Source of the DNA: Xanthomonas sontii | Lineage (GTDB): Bacteria; Pseudomonadota; Gammaproteobacteria; Xanthomonadales; Xanthomonadaceae | Assembly: GCF_040529055.1 (NCBI RefSeq) | Contig: NZ_CP132342.1 | Location: 4,462,001-4,526,000 of the forward strand | Direction of reading: 5' to 3' | Length of the DNA stretch: 64,000 nt | Shown: positions 39,567-48,567 of the stretch, in pieces | Layout: each line of letters begins with the position of its first letter | How positions within the stretch are numbered: position 1 is the first letter of the stretch | Translations under genes and position numbers: made by a program | The notes under the pieces: generated by a model | What the model was told of the DNA's origin: nothing | Seen by the model: only the letters and a program-made list of their open reading frames with translations | Database searches by the model: none

Positions 39567-40733
39567 TTACTTGATCGCCCAGTAGATGTCGTAGGTGCCT
39601 TCCGGCGTGAACGACTTGTCCACGCCGCCCTTCCAGGCTTCGTACGGACGGTCGGTCACGTCGTAGCCGCTGGTCGCGGCCCAGGCGCGCAGCGCATTGC
39701 GCGCCGCATCCAGACCCGCCATGTGGCCGGTGTAGCTGGCGAAGGCGGAACGGTGCGCTTCGGTACGCAGGTAGGTCACCGGGGCGCCCTGCGGGATGGT
39801 CACCTTCAGCGGCTCGCCGGAGGCGGCAACCGGGGTGGCATCGACCGGCGCGGCGGCCACGTCGTCCTTCTTGTCGTCCTTCTTCTCATCCTTCTTGGCG
39901 TCGTCCTTCGGCGCGCCACCGGCACGCTTGCGGACCGGCTGGGCGACGTCGAACGCGTACTTGTCCGAGCCGAAGTCGGTGGTGACGATGCGCACCGGAC
40001 CGGCCGCTTCCAGGCCGTTGGCGTCCATCACCCGCTTGATCCACTCCTGGTTGTCCTTGATGGACTTCTTGATGGAGTCGTTGTCGCGGTCGATGTTGCC
40101 GGCGTTGACCACCAGCAGGTCCTCGGCCGGGACGTCGACGACCTTCAGATCCTTCAGCGGGGTGTCGTCGGAGCGGTAGTCCACGTTCGGCACGGTGGCC
40201 AACACGTTGCTCAGGCGCGACAGACCCAGCTTGATGTCGTCGCCGACGTGGCGGCTGACGTACAGGCCGGCGTAACGACCCAGCAGGTCCCAACCGTACT
40301 TGACGGTGTAGTCCTGGGTGATCTTCACGTTGCGGCCGTTCTTGCCGGTCGACTCGAGCTTGAAGGTGGTGGTCTTGTCCTTGCCCTTGGTCTCGTCCTC
40401 GATGGCGATGACCACGTCCTTGTTCTTCTCGGTCGAGGTGATGGTCCAGCTACCCTTGCCGATGTAGCCCTCCTTGGAGCTGTAGTCCAGGCGCGCGCCG
40501 ACACCGGATTCCGGGCCGGAGAGCTTCAGCTCGATGCGCGGGTCGCGCAGCACCAGGGGGTTCCAGTCCTTGAACCGACGCAGGCTGTTGACCGTGTCAT
40601 AGACGATGGTCATGCGCCGATTGGTCTCGACGCTTTCGGACATGTGACGCTCCGAGGGCAGCACCACGCCGACAATGACGAACAGGCCAGCCACGATCCC
40701 CAGGGCGATCAGGAACTCGATAATACGGGTCAT
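39567..40733 (-). CDS. Membrane-anchored SRPBCC-like (polyketide cyclase fold) protein
   Basis: 388 residues. One membrane segment at 5-25 anchors it. A START/SRPBCC-like domain follows (LRRFKDWNPLVLRDPRIELKLSG, LDYSSKEGYIGKGSWTI, YGWDLLGRYAGLYV). In the second half, a highly charged linker of alternating Lys and Asp (about 284-302) leads to a small C-terminal domain (THEAHRSAFASYTGHM-like, ending EGTYDIYWAIK), which recalls GyrI/AraC-effector-type domains. The two parts could bind one hydrophobic ligand each. Function unknown. Confidence 0.7.
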   Translation of the reverse strand: MTRIIEFLIALGIVAGLFVIVGVVLPSERHMSESVETNRRMTIVYDTVNSLRRFKDWNPLVLRDPRIELKLSGPESGVGARLDYSSKEGYIGKGSWTITSTEKNKDVVIAIEDETKGKDKTTTFKLESTGKNGRNVKITQDYTVKYGWDLLGRYAGLYVSRHVGDDIKLGLSRLSNVLATVPNVDYRSDDTPLKDLKVVDVPAEDLLVVNAGNIDRDNDSIKKSIKDNQEWIKRVMDANGLEAAGPVRIVTTDFGSDKYAFDVAQPVRKRAGGAPKDDAKKDEKKDDKKDDVAAAPVDATPVAASGEPLKVTIPQGAPVTYLRTEAHRSAFASYTGHMAGLDAARNALRAWAATSGYDVTDRPYEAWKGGVDKSFTPEGTYDIYWAIK

Positions 40734-41190
40734 TCAGGAGGTCTCCGGGGCCGATCCCACGGCCGGGTTGATGAAGCGAAGCGCCCATCCTAGCAGGCTT
40801 CGCTGTCCGTGGTCAGCACATCACGGAATGCCGCTTCGCCCCGCGCCGCAACGGCCTTGCGCGGTGCCGGCAGCGCCGGTGTGCGCGGCGCCAGGGACGA
40901 CCAGACCATTGTCCCGGCGGCGGCGGCGGACAGGCGGGCGCACTCAGGACCTGCCCGCATCGAATCGAGCAACGGCGGCACTCTCGGACAGCCGGACGTG
41001 TCCGGGCCACGCCTAGCCGAGGCCAGACCACTTGCCTGCGTGCGACAGGCCCGACAACGTCATGCCGGCACGGTTTGCATGGCCTCCGGTGACACGGGAC
41101 CCGGCCGGCGTGCGCGCGATCCGCCTCCGCCGGCCGTCATCCTGTCTCGTTCAGACCACCTGCGGCGCCGGGCGGGGGCATCCTGCTCGG
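40734..41190. other. Intergenic stretch without gene
   Basis: About 455 bases between the starts and ends of two minus-strand units. I see no protein with family similarity. Near its right end a 20-base segment close to 41146 (TCGTTCAGACCACCTGCGGC) nearly repeats the first bases of the response-regulator gene end at 41189 (TCGGTCAGACCAGCTGCAGC). Confidence 0.5.
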
Positions 41191-41832
41191 TCAGACCAGC
41201 TGCAGCTCGAACGCCTTCAGCACCGCACGGGTCCGGTCGCGCACGCCGAGCTTGGAGAGAATGTTGGAGACGTGATTCTTGATCGTGCCCTCGGCCACGC
41301 CCAGCGAGTTGGCGATCTCCTTGTTGGAGAAGCCGCTGGCCATCAGCCGCAGGATCTCGGTCTCGCGGTCGGTCAGCGGGTCGGGCCGGTCCAGGCTGAC
41401 GAAGTCGTTGCGCATGTGCTCCAGGCCGGACAGCAGGCGCTGGGTCACCGCCGGCTGCACCAGCGAGCCGCCCGCGGCCACGGTGCGGATCGCGCCGACC
41501 AGTTGCTCCAGCGACACGTCCTTGAGCAGATAGCCCTTGGCCCCGGCCTTGAGCCCGGCCAGCACCAACTGGTCGTCATCGAAGGTGGTCAGGATGATGG
41601 TCGGCGGCAGCGCGGCGGCGCGCGACAGCGTCTGCAGCGCCTCCAGCCCTGACATCGACGGCATGCGCATGTCCATCAGCACCACGTCGGGCAGCACCTG
41701 CGGGATCAGCTCCACCGCCTGGCGGCCGTCGCTGGCCTCGGCCACCACCTCGATGCCGCCGTCCAGCGCCAGCAGCGAGCGGATGCCCTGCCGCACCAGG
41801 GTTTGATCGTCGACCAGACACACACGGATCAT
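41191..41832 (-). CDS. NarL/FixJ-family response regulator
   Basis: 213 residues. Receiver domain with Asp8-Asp9, the phosphoacceptor Asp54 in VLMDMRMP, Thr in LTTFDDD and Lys in GYLLKD. The C-terminal LuxR-type helix-turn-helix is LTDRETEILRLMASGFSNKEIANSL. The start overlaps the stop of the histidine kinase gene by TGATG, so both are translated together. Targets are not visible here; a DesR/LiaR-like envelope-stress role is typical for this kinase type. Confidence 0.93.
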   Translation of the reverse strand: MIRVCLVDDQTLVRQGIRSLLALDGGIEVVAEASDGRQAVELIPQVLPDVVLMDMRMPSMSGLEALQTLSRAAALPPTIILTTFDDDQLVLAGLKAGAKGYLLKDVSLEQLVGAIRTVAAGGSLVQPAVTQRLLSGLEHMRNDFVSLDRPDPLTDRETEILRLMASGFSNKEIANSLGVAEGTIKNHVSNILSKLGVRDRTRAVLKAFELQLV

Positions 41833-43022
41833 CACAACACTCCTTGGGGAACGGCGGGCGGCAGCAGGGTGGCGGCGCCGGGGACCGCGGCGCGCAGGCG
41901 GAAGCCGGCACCTGGCGCGGCCACCACGTCCAGGCTGCCGCCGTACTGGCTCAGGCGCTCGCGCATGCCGCGCAGGCCGTTGCCGGGGGCCAGGGTCTCG
42001 CAACCGCGGCCGTCGTCGCGCGCCTGGATCACCACCTGCGGGCCGTCGCGGCGCACCTCGATCCACAGATTGTCGGCCTGGGCGTGGCGCACCGCGTTGG
42101 TGATGATTTCCTGGGTGCAGCGCAGCAACACGTGCGCGCGCTCGGGATCCTCCACGGTCAGCGGCTCCTCCACCTGCAGATGGATCTGCAGCGACGGCAC
42201 CCGCTCGGCCAGCGGCCGCAGCGCCGCCGCCAGGTCGATCGCGCCGCTGTCGCGCAACTGGCTGACCGCCTCGCGCACATCGGTCAGCAGCAGCTTGGCC
42301 AGGGTATGCGCCTGCTGCACGTGCTCCTGCGCGCGGCCCTCGGTGATGTGGCCGGCCACTTCCAGGTTCAGGCTGAGCGCGGTCAGGTGGTGGCCGAGCA
42401 GGTCGTGCAGTTCGCGCGAGATCCGCGTGCGCTCGTTGACCCGGGCACTTTCGGCCAGCAGCGCGCGGGTGGCGCGCAACTCGGCGTTGAGCTGGCGCTG
42501 CTCCTCGCGCGCCTGGGTCTGCTGGCGCGCGACCAGGCTGGTGACGAAGATGAACATGGAGAAGCCGCCGTACAGCAGCGACTGCATCAGCGCCTCGAAC
42601 GGCGGGAAGCCGATGGTCAGGTACACCGGCAGCACCGCCAGCTGGCTCAGCAGCAGCCAGGCCACGCCGGCGCGCACCGGCAGCAGCCAGGGGATCACCC
42701 CGGCCGCGACCATCATCAGGATGCTGCCCAGCCCCGAGCGGTGCAGGTAGCCGACCGCCAGCGCGCAGATGGTCAGCAGCACCAGCATGCCGCGGTCGTA
42801 CCAACGCACGCCGTCGCCGCTGTGCAGGCGCCGGGTCAGCAGGAAATAGACCACGCCGAAGCCCAGGTAGCTGGTCAGCAGCAGCCACACCTCGCCGCTG
42901 GGCATCCGTCCCGATTCCTCGACCGGCTCCCAGTACAGGTACAGCAACGGCATGCAGATGACGGCCCAGGTGAACAGGCCGGCATAGCGCAGGACGCGGG
43001 TATGGCTGAGATATCCCAACAT
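41832..43022 (-). CDS. Sensor histidine kinase (HisKA_3 type)
   Basis: 396 residues with five or six membrane segments in the first 170 residues and no large periplasmic domain. The phosphorylated His206 is in RELHDLLGHHLTALSLNLE. The HATPase part has ITNAVRHAQADNLW and DDGRGC...GNGLRGMRERL. This architecture resembles DesK/LiaS-like kinases that sense membrane state. It is followed by its NarL-type regulator in a TGATG overlap. Confidence 0.92.
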   Translation of the reverse strand: MLGYLSHTRVLRYAGLFTWAVICMPLLYLYWEPVEESGRMPSGEVWLLLTSYLGFGVVYFLLTRRLHSGDGVRWYDRGMLVLLTICALAVGYLHRSGLGSILMMVAAGVIPWLLPVRAGVAWLLLSQLAVLPVYLTIGFPPFEALMQSLLYGGFSMFIFVTSLVARQQTQAREEQRQLNAELRATRALLAESARVNERTRISRELHDLLGHHLTALSLNLEVAGHITEGRAQEHVQQAHTLAKLLLTDVREAVSQLRDSGAIDLAAALRPLAERVPSLQIHLQVEEPLTVEDPERAHVLLRCTQEIITNAVRHAQADNLWIEVRRDGPQVVIQARDDGRGCETLAPGNGLRGMRERLSQYGGSLDVVAAPGAGFRLRAAVPGAATLLPPAVPQGVL

Positions 43023-43105
43023 GCAGCCATCTTAGGATGAACGGCGCGCATTGCACTCCCACGGAAGTCATGCCGGGGCGGCTCGCCGCCCCGGGTCGCG
43101 CGTGC

Positions 43106-43111
43106 GATAAT
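43106..43111 (+). promoter_or_regulatory. Possible -10 box of the GNAT-min operon
   Basis: GATAAT lies 52 bases upstream of the GNAT start codon. No good -35 box was found, so this is tentative. Confidence 0.35.
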
Positions 43112-43162
43112 CCGCCCCTGCGGTCCGCACGGGGCCGCGCGCGCATCAGCAATGGAGTCTCA

Positions 43163-43756
43163 ATGTCGATCGTCATCCGCGACGTGCGCGAGCACGAGCT
43201 CGATTCGGTCCTGGCCCTGAACAACAACGCCGGACTGGCGATCCTGCCGCTGGATTCGGCCAAGCTGCACCGCTTCTACGAAACCGCAGAGTACTTCCGC
43301 GTCGCCGAGCGCGACGGCAACCTGGCCGGCTTCCTGGTCGGCTTCGGCAGCGACAGCGACCACGACAGCAGCAACTTCGCCTGGTTCCGCGAGCGCTATC
43401 CGCAGTTTTTCTATATCGACCGCATCGTGGTGGCCAGCCGCCGCCGCGGCGGCGGCGTCGGCCGGGCGTTCTACGCCGACGTGCAGAGCTACGCCGAGTT
43501 GCGCTACCCGCAACTGGCGTGCGAGGTTTTCCTGGATCACGGCGCCGATGCGGCGCTGCTGTTCCATGGCAGCTTCGGTTTCCGCGAAGTGGGCCAGAAC
43601 ACGATGAACGAAGTGGAGGTGCGTGCGAGCATGCTGTTGAAGGATCTGTGCAGTTACGCCTGGGTGCGCGAAACCTACGGCGACACCCTGCCCGACCTGC
43701 CCTGGGCCGGCCACGCCCATCGTCTGCAGCGGGCGCAGCGCCCGACCGGGACCTGA
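43163..43756 (+). CDS. GNAT-family N-acetyltransferase
   Basis: 197 residues. The acetyl-CoA-binding stretch is FFYIDRIVVASRRRGGGVGRAFYADV, followed by LACEVFLDHGADAALLFHGSFGFREVG, typical of this superfamily. Acceptor unknown. It lies 2 bases upstream of minC, so it is probably cotranscribed with the min genes in this organism. Confidence 0.85.
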   Translation: MSIVIRDVREHELDSVLALNNNAGLAILPLDSAKLHRFYETAEYFRVAERDGNLAGFLVGFGSDSDHDSSNFAWFRERYPQFFYIDRIVVASRRRGGGVGRAFYADVQSYAELRYPQLACEVFLDHGADAALLFHGSFGFREVGQNTMNEVEVRASMLLKDLCSYAWVRETYGDTLPDLPWAGHAHRLQRAQRPTGT

Positions 43757-43758
43757 GC

Positions 43759-44520
43759 GTGTCGTCGGTGAATCTGGATTTCGAGCAGGCCGGCGAACTG
43801 AAGATCGGCCAGGTCGGCATCGCCAACCTGCGCGTGCGCACGCTGGACGTGGCGCGGCTGAGCCAGGAGATGCGCGAGCGCGTGCAGCGCGCGCCCAAGC
43901 TGTTCGGCCGTGCCGCGGTGATCATCGATTTCGGCGGCCTGGCGCAGACCCCGGACGTGGCCACCGCGCAGGCGCTGCTGGACGGGCTGCGCGACGCCGG
44001 CGTGCTGCCGGTGGCGCTGGCCTACGGCACCCGCGAGATCGAGGAGCTGTCGGTGGCGCTGGGTCTGCCGCTGCTGGCCAAGTTCCGTGCGCAGTACGAG
44101 CGCTTCGATGGCGGCGCGCCCGCCGCCGCAGCGGCACCGGTCTCGCCGCCGCCCCCGCCTCCGCCACCGCCCGCTCCGGCGGCGCGGCCGCAACCCGGGC
44201 GCATGCAGAAGAGCGCGGTGCGCTCCGGACAACAGCTGTATGCGGAGAACTGCGACCTGACCGTGGTGGCCACCGTCGGCGCCGGCGCCGAGGTGATCTC
44301 CGACGGCAGCATCCACATCTACGGCACGCTGCGCGGCCGTGCGCTGGCCGGCGCCCAGGGCAACACCGAGGCGCGGATCTTCTGCCGCGATTTCCACGCC
44401 GAACTGGTCGCCATTGCCGGCCACTACAAGGTGCTGGACGATATTCCCAAGGAACTGCGTGGCAAGGCCGTCCAGGTCTGGCTGGAGCAGGACCAGATCA
44501 TGATCGCCGCGCAAGACTGA
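43759..44520 (+). CDS. minC: Septum site-determining protein MinC
   Basis: 253 residues. Inhibits FtsZ assembly away from mid-cell together with MinD. The N-terminal domain (residues 1-115) binds FtsZ; the C-terminal right-handed beta-helix (about 150-253) dimerises and contacts MinD (VRSGQQLYAENCDLTVVATV, DGSIHIYGTLRGRALAGAQGN). Between them lies an Ala/Pro linker with nine consecutive prolines (130-138). Translation starts at GTG. It is followed by minD after 36 bases. Confidence 0.96.
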   Translation: MSSVNLDFEQAGELKIGQVGIANLRVRTLDVARLSQEMRERVQRAPKLFGRAAVIIDFGGLAQTPDVATAQALLDGLRDAGVLPVALAYGTREIEELSVALGLPLLAKFRAQYERFDGGAPAAAAAPVSPPPPPPPPPAPAARPQPGRMQKSAVRSGQQLYAENCDLTVVATVGAGAEVISDGSIHIYGTLRGRALAGAQGNTEARIFCRDFHAELVAIAGHYKVLDDIPKELRGKAVQVWLEQDQIMIAAQD

Positions 44521-44556
44521 CGCGGCCCAACCTCGAACGTATCAGGAGATAGTCCT

Positions 44557-45366
44557 TTGGCTGAAATTATCGTTGTCACCTCCGGCAAGGGCGGCGTCGG
44601 CAAGACCACCACCAGCGCGAGCCTGGCCTGCGGGCTGGCGCGACGCGGCAAGAAGGTCGCCGTGATCGACTTCGACGTGGGCCTGCGCAACCTCGACCTG
44701 ATCATGGGCTGCGAGCGCCGCGTGGTGTACGACTTCGTCAACGTGGTGCACAACGAAGCCACGCTGAAGCAGGCGCTGATCAAGGACAAGCGCTTCGACA
44801 ACCTGTTCGTGCTGGCCGCCTCGCAGACCCGCGACAAGGACGCGCTGACCCAGGAAGGCGTGGAGAAGGTGCTCAAGGACCTGGCCGCCGACGGCTTCGA
44901 CTACATCGTCTGCGATTCGCCGGCCGGCATCGAGAAGGGCGCGTTCCTGGCGATGTACTTCGCCGACCGCGCGGTGGTGGTGGTCAATCCGGAAGTGTCC
45001 TCGGTGCGCGACTCCGACCGCATCCTCGGCCTGCTCGACTCCAAGACCCACAAGGCCGAGAGCGGCAAGAGCCTGCCCGCGTTCCTGCTGCTGACCCGCT
45101 ACAGCCCGGCGCGCGTGGAAACCGGCGAGATGCTCAGCATCGGCGACGTGGAGGAAGTGCTCGGCCTGAAGGCGATCGGCGTGATCCCCGAATCCGGCGA
45201 CGTGCTCAATGCCTCCAACAAGGGCGAGCCGGTGATCCTGGACGCCGAATCCCCGGCCGGCCAGGCCTACGAGGACGCCGTGGCGCGCATCCTCGGCGAG
45301 GAACGTCCGATGCGTTTCATCTCCGTGGAGAAGAAGGGCTTCTTCACCAAGTTGTTCGGAGGGTGA
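44557..45366 (+). CDS. minD: Septum site-determining ATPase MinD
   Basis: 269 residues. Deviant Walker A motif GKGGVGKTT with Lys11 and Lys16, then [10 protein letters not shown] and the [11 protein letters not shown]alker B. The C-terminal GFFTKLFGG is the amphipathic membrane-targeting helix. ATP-bound MinD recruits MinC and MinE at the membrane. It starts at TTG with an AGGAGA ribosome binding site 8 bases upstream and is followed by minE after 2 bases. Confidence 0.98.
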   Translation: MAEIIVVTSGKGGVGKTTTSASLACGLARRGKKVAVIDFDVGLRNLDLIMGCERRVVYDFVNVVHNEATLKQALIKDKRFDNLFVLAASQTRDKDALTQEGVEKVLKDLAADGFDYIVCDSPAGIEKGAFLAMYFADRAVVVVNPEVSSVRDSDRILGLLDSKTHKAESGKSLPAFLLLTRYSPARVETGEMLSIGDVEEVLGLKAIGVIPESGDVLNASNKGEPVILDAESPAGQAYEDAVARILGEERPMRFISVEKKGFFTKLFGG

Positions 45367-45368
45367 GC

Positions 45369-45626
45369 ATGGGACTATTCGATTTCCTCAAGACCAAGAA
45401 GAACACCGCCGAGACCGCGAAGAACCGCCTGCAGATCATCATCGCGCAGGAACGCAGCCAGCGCGGCGGCCCGGACTACCTGCCGCTGCTGCAGCGCGAG
45501 CTGCTGGAAGTGATCAAGAAGTACGTCAACATCGACGCCGACGCGGTCAAGGTGGACCTGGTCAAGGACGGCGAGCACGACGTGCTCGACATCTCCGTCG
45601 CCCTGCCGGAAGGGCCGACGCCCTGA
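45369..45626 (+). CDS. minE: Cell division topological specificity factor MinE
   Basis: 85 residues. Begins [20 protein letters not shown], the membrane-binding and MinD-stimulating end, and continues with [12 protein letters not shown] and [17 protein letters not shown]. It drives pole-to-pole oscillation of MinD. The ATG at 45369 has a GGAGGG ribosome binding site; an in-frame GTG at 45363 is less likely. Confidence 0.97.
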   Translation: MGLFDFLKTKKNTAETAKNRLQIIIAQERSQRGGPDYLPLLQRELLEVIKKYVNIDADAVKVDLVKDGEHDVLDISVALPEGPTP

Positions 45627-45752
45627 GGCCGCGCGTCGGCCGTGGCAGCCGCCGCGGCTGACGCGTCGATCCGGGCCGGCGCCGCGACGCGCTGTGCCTG
45701 CCGTGATCGGGCGCGCCCGCCGCGCCTTTTCCATCCCGACCAACTCCACACG

Positions 45753-46250
45753 ATGCAGACCGACGCCGCCCTTCCCGCTGCCGCCGCCCAGGTGCTGACC
45801 GTGGGCACGATCGGCTTGGACGCGCCGCGCGCGCTGCTGGCCGGCTACGGGCTGACCCTGCACCGCGTCGCCGACGGCGCCGCCATTCCCGGCAGCTACT
45901 GGGGCGAGCCGGAGGCGGGGGTGATCGCCAGCGACGTCTACGTGCGCGACGACACGCCGGTGCATTCGCTGCTGCACGAGGCCTGCCACCTGATCGTGCT
46001 GCCGCCGCAGCGGCGCGCGCAGGTGCATACCGACGCCACCGACTCGGTGGAAGAAGAAGACGCCACCTGCTACCTGCAGATCGTGCTGGCCGACGCACTG
46101 CCCGGCGTGGGCCGTGCGCAGCTGATGGCGGACATGGACGCCTGGGGCTACACCTACCGGCTGGGCTCCACCCGCGCCTGGTTCGAACAGGACGCCGACG
46201 ACGCGCGCGCCTGGCTGGCGCACCGCGGGCTGCTGCCGGCGCAAGCCTAG
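45753..46250 (+). CDS. Small protein with an HExxH-like motif
   Basis: 165 residues. The central LLHEACHLIVLPP has an HExxH arrangement, and EEEDATCYLQIVLAD about 30 residues later could supply a third ligand, which together suggest a minimal zinc-metallopeptidase. No signal peptide or membrane segment. I do not recognise a named family. It begins about 127 bases after minE and is not clearly in that operon. Confidence 0.6.
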   Translation: MQTDAALPAAAAQVLTVGTIGLDAPRALLAGYGLTLHRVADGAAIPGSYWGEPEAGVIASDVYVRDDTPVHSLLHEACHLIVLPPQRRAQVHTDATDSVEEEDATCYLQIVLADALPGVGRAQLMADMDAWGYTYRLGSTRAWFEQDADDARAWLAHRGLLPAQA

Positions 46251-46260
46251 CCCGTCGTCC

Positions 46261-47574
46261 TTACGACGCGGGCGACGGCGGCGACGCGCCGGGGCGCTTC
46301 AGCGCGCTGCTCAGGTCCAGCGTCGCGCGGGTGCCGCTGCCGGCGAGCGAATCCAGGTGCAGCGCCCAGCCCAGGTGTTCGCACAGCCGCGCGATCAGGT
46401 CCAGGCCGATGCCGCTGCCCTCGCGGCTGCCGCCGCCGCGCGCCATGCGCATGTAGATCGCGCTGATCTCTTCCGGGCTCATGCCGTGGCCGGGATCATC
46501 GATGCAGACCACGCCCGGCGCCAACATCGTGATCTGGATCTGCCCCTTGTCGCTGTTCTCGATGGCGTTGCGCAGCAGGTTGCCGATGGCCACCTGCAGG
46601 ATCGCCAGCGGCGTCTCCACCTCGCACGGCGGCATCGGCGCCAGGGCCAGCTCCAGGCGCTTGTCCGCGCACAGGTGGCGGTGGTCCTCGACGATCTCCG
46701 GCAGCAACTGGTCCAGCCGCACCAGGTCGCTGCCGCGCGCCATCCGCGCCGGATCCTTGGCCAGCACCAACAGCAGCGAGATGAGCTGGCCGACGCCGCT
46801 GGCGGTACGGCGGATGCGCAGCAACTGGTTGCGCACGCTGGGCGGTACGTCGTGCTGCTCCAGCGCCAGTTCGGCGGCGCCGCCGATCACCGCCACCGGC
46901 GTGCGCAGTTCGTGGCTGGTGCTGTCGATGAAGGCACGCTCGCGCTCCACGAACAGGTCGTTGCGCGCCAGGTAGTCGTTCAGCGCTTCGGCGATCACCA
47001 CCTGCTCGGCGCTGGCGCGCGGATGCACCTCGATGCGCTGCCCGGGCCGGTCCGGGCGCAGGCTGCCGATGCGCTGGGCCATGTCGATCAGCGGCTGCAC
47101 CACCCGGCCCATGCCCCAGGCCACCAGCGCGCCGAGCAGCAGCACCGCCACCGCGTTGGACACCAGCATCCACAGCGCCAGGTTGTCCTCGTGGTCGTGC
47201 AGTTCGGTGATGTCCAGCGCCAGCGCCAGGCGGCGGCCGCGCACGTCCTGCACCAGCACGACCTTCTCGCTGCCTTCCAGTTGCACTTCGTCGTGCAGGC
47301 CCGGACCCAGCGCCGTCACTGCCGGCGGCAGCGGTGCGCCACCCTCGTCGCCGTACAGGCTAACGGTGCGGGTGTCGATCCAGCGATAGTCCGGGTCGGC
47401 CGCGCTGCGCGCCAGGAAGTGGTCCAGTTCGGAGGTCAGCAACGAGCGCCAGGTGAGCTGCTCGGCCTGGTCGTTGACGATGTAGCCATGCACGAACACC
47501 GCCAGCGACAGCAGCGCCGCGTAGCCCACCAGCCACAGGGTCAGCCGCTGCCGCAGGCCGGCCCTAGTCGGCAT
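46261..47574 (-). CDS. Sensor histidine kinase of an OmpR-type pair (PmrB-like candidate)
   Basis: 437 residues. First membrane segment at about 10-30, a periplasmic domain of about 100 residues, second segment near 135-160, HAMP-like linker, then HisKA with His221 in DSTSHELRTPVAV. HATPase motifs are NLLRNAIENSD, DDPGHGM and GSGIGLDLIARL. Its start lies inside the end of the response regulator gene (11-base overlap). Next to a divergent PAP2-eptA unit, it is a candidate sensor for cationic peptide or metal stress. Confidence 0.9.
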   Translation of the reverse strand: MPTRAGLRQRLTLWLVGYAALLSLAVFVHGYIVNDQAEQLTWRSLLTSELDHFLARSAADPDYRWIDTRTVSLYGDEGGAPLPPAVTALGPGLHDEVQLEGSEKVVLVQDVRGRRLALALDITELHDHEDNLALWMLVSNAVAVLLLGALVAWGMGRVVQPLIDMAQRIGSLRPDRPGQRIEVHPRASAEQVVIAEALNDYLARNDLFVERERAFIDSTSHELRTPVAVIGGAAELALEQHDVPPSVRNQLLRIRRTASGVGQLISLLLVLAKDPARMARGSDLVRLDQLLPEIVEDHRHLCADKRLELALAPMPPCEVETPLAILQVAIGNLLRNAIENSDKGQIQITMLAPGVVCIDDPGHGMSPEEISAIYMRMARGGGSREGSGIGLDLIARLCEHLGWALHLDSLAGSGTRATLDLSSALKRPGASPPSPAS

Positions 47575-48265
47575 GCTCGCCCTCGTGGGGGCCGACCACC
47601 GCCAGGCGGTAGCCGATGCGCGGCAGGGTGTGGATCAGCTTGGCCGCAAACGGACCATCGACGCTGCGGCGCAGGTCGTAGATGTGCGAACGCAGCATGT
47701 CCCCGTCCGGCGGCTCGTCGCCCCACAGCGCCTGCTCCAGGCGATCGCGGGTGACCGCGGCCGGGCTGGCCTGCATCAGCACCTCCAGCAGCTTGCGGCA
47801 GGCCGGGTACAGATGCAGGGTGCGCCCGCCGCGGGTCACTTCCAGCGTGGACAGGTCCAACTGCAGGTCGCCCACGCGCAGCAGCTTGCTGCGGCCGCGG
47901 CCGCTGGCACGCACCAGCAACGCCTCCAGCCGCACTTCCAGTTCCGGCAGCGCGAACGGCTTGGTCAGGTAGTCGTCGGCACCGGCACGGAAGCCGGCGA
48001 TCTTGTCCGGCAGCTCGTCGCGCGCGGTCAGCATGATCACCGGCACGTCGGCATGGTGTTCCTCGCGCAGCGCACGCAGCACCTGCTGCCCGTCCAGGCG
48101 CGGCAGCATCCAGTCCAGGATCAGCGCGTCGTAGCGCTGGGTGGTGGCCAGGTGCAGGCCGGTCACGCCATCGGGCGCCGCGTCCAGGGTGTGGCCGCGC
48201 ACCTCGAAGTAGTCGAACAGATTGGCGACCAGGTTCCGGTTGTCTTCTATGACCAGCAGCCGCAT
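47564..48265 (-). CDS. OmpR-family response regulator (PmrA-like candidate)
   Basis: 233 residues. Receiver domain with Glu7-Asp8, phosphoacceptor Asp51 in LILDWMLPRLDG, Thr in MLTARDE and Lys in YLTKPFALPELE. The C-terminal winged-helix domain has LHLYPACRKLLEVLMQ and SHIYDLRRSVDG...IGYRLAV. It leads a two-gene unit with the kinase. The divergent PAP2 and eptA genes 302 bases away are its most likely targets, as in polymyxin-resistance loci, but this is inferred from position only. Confidence 0.92.
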   Translation of the reverse strand: MRLLVIEDNRNLVANLFDYFEVRGHTLDAAPDGVTGLHLATTQRYDALILDWMLPRLDGQQVLRALREEHHADVPVIMLTARDELPDKIAGFRAGADDYLTKPFALPELEVRLEALLVRASGRGRSKLLRVGDLQLDLSTLEVTRGGRTLHLYPACRKLLEVLMQASPAAVTRDRLEQALWGDEPPDGDMLRSHIYDLRRSVDGPFAAKLIHTLPRIGYRLAVVGPHEGEHAD

Positions 48266-48567
48266 GGGCGCGCTCGAATTCGGGGGACGGACCTGCCCAT
48301 GCTAGCGGAAGCGTGTCGGAACGCCGTCAGAACGGCCGCGCGCCTTGATCGAATCTCAATAAAACCTGGAAAGGATCCCAACACGGCGCCGTCAGGCTGC
48401 CTTCCGCGCCGGCCACCGGCACGCGTGGCCCGGCGCTTGCATCAGTGCGGCCGTGCGCAACCTTCGCTGAAGCCCTGGCCCTCTCACCGACAGTTCCGAC
48501 AGCTATCCGACACCGGCAACCCGACCATGCCCCACTTTCCCGCCGTCCCTGGCCGCTTTCGTCGACC
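48266..48567. other. Divergent regulatory gap between response regulator and PAP2 genes
   Basis: 302 bases that must carry both promoters. A part near 48345-48375 is AT-richer (AATCTCAATAAAACC). GCCGTCAG occurs at 48323 and again at 48388, too far apart for a typical OmpR-type operator. No clear operator is assigned. Confidence 0.45.
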
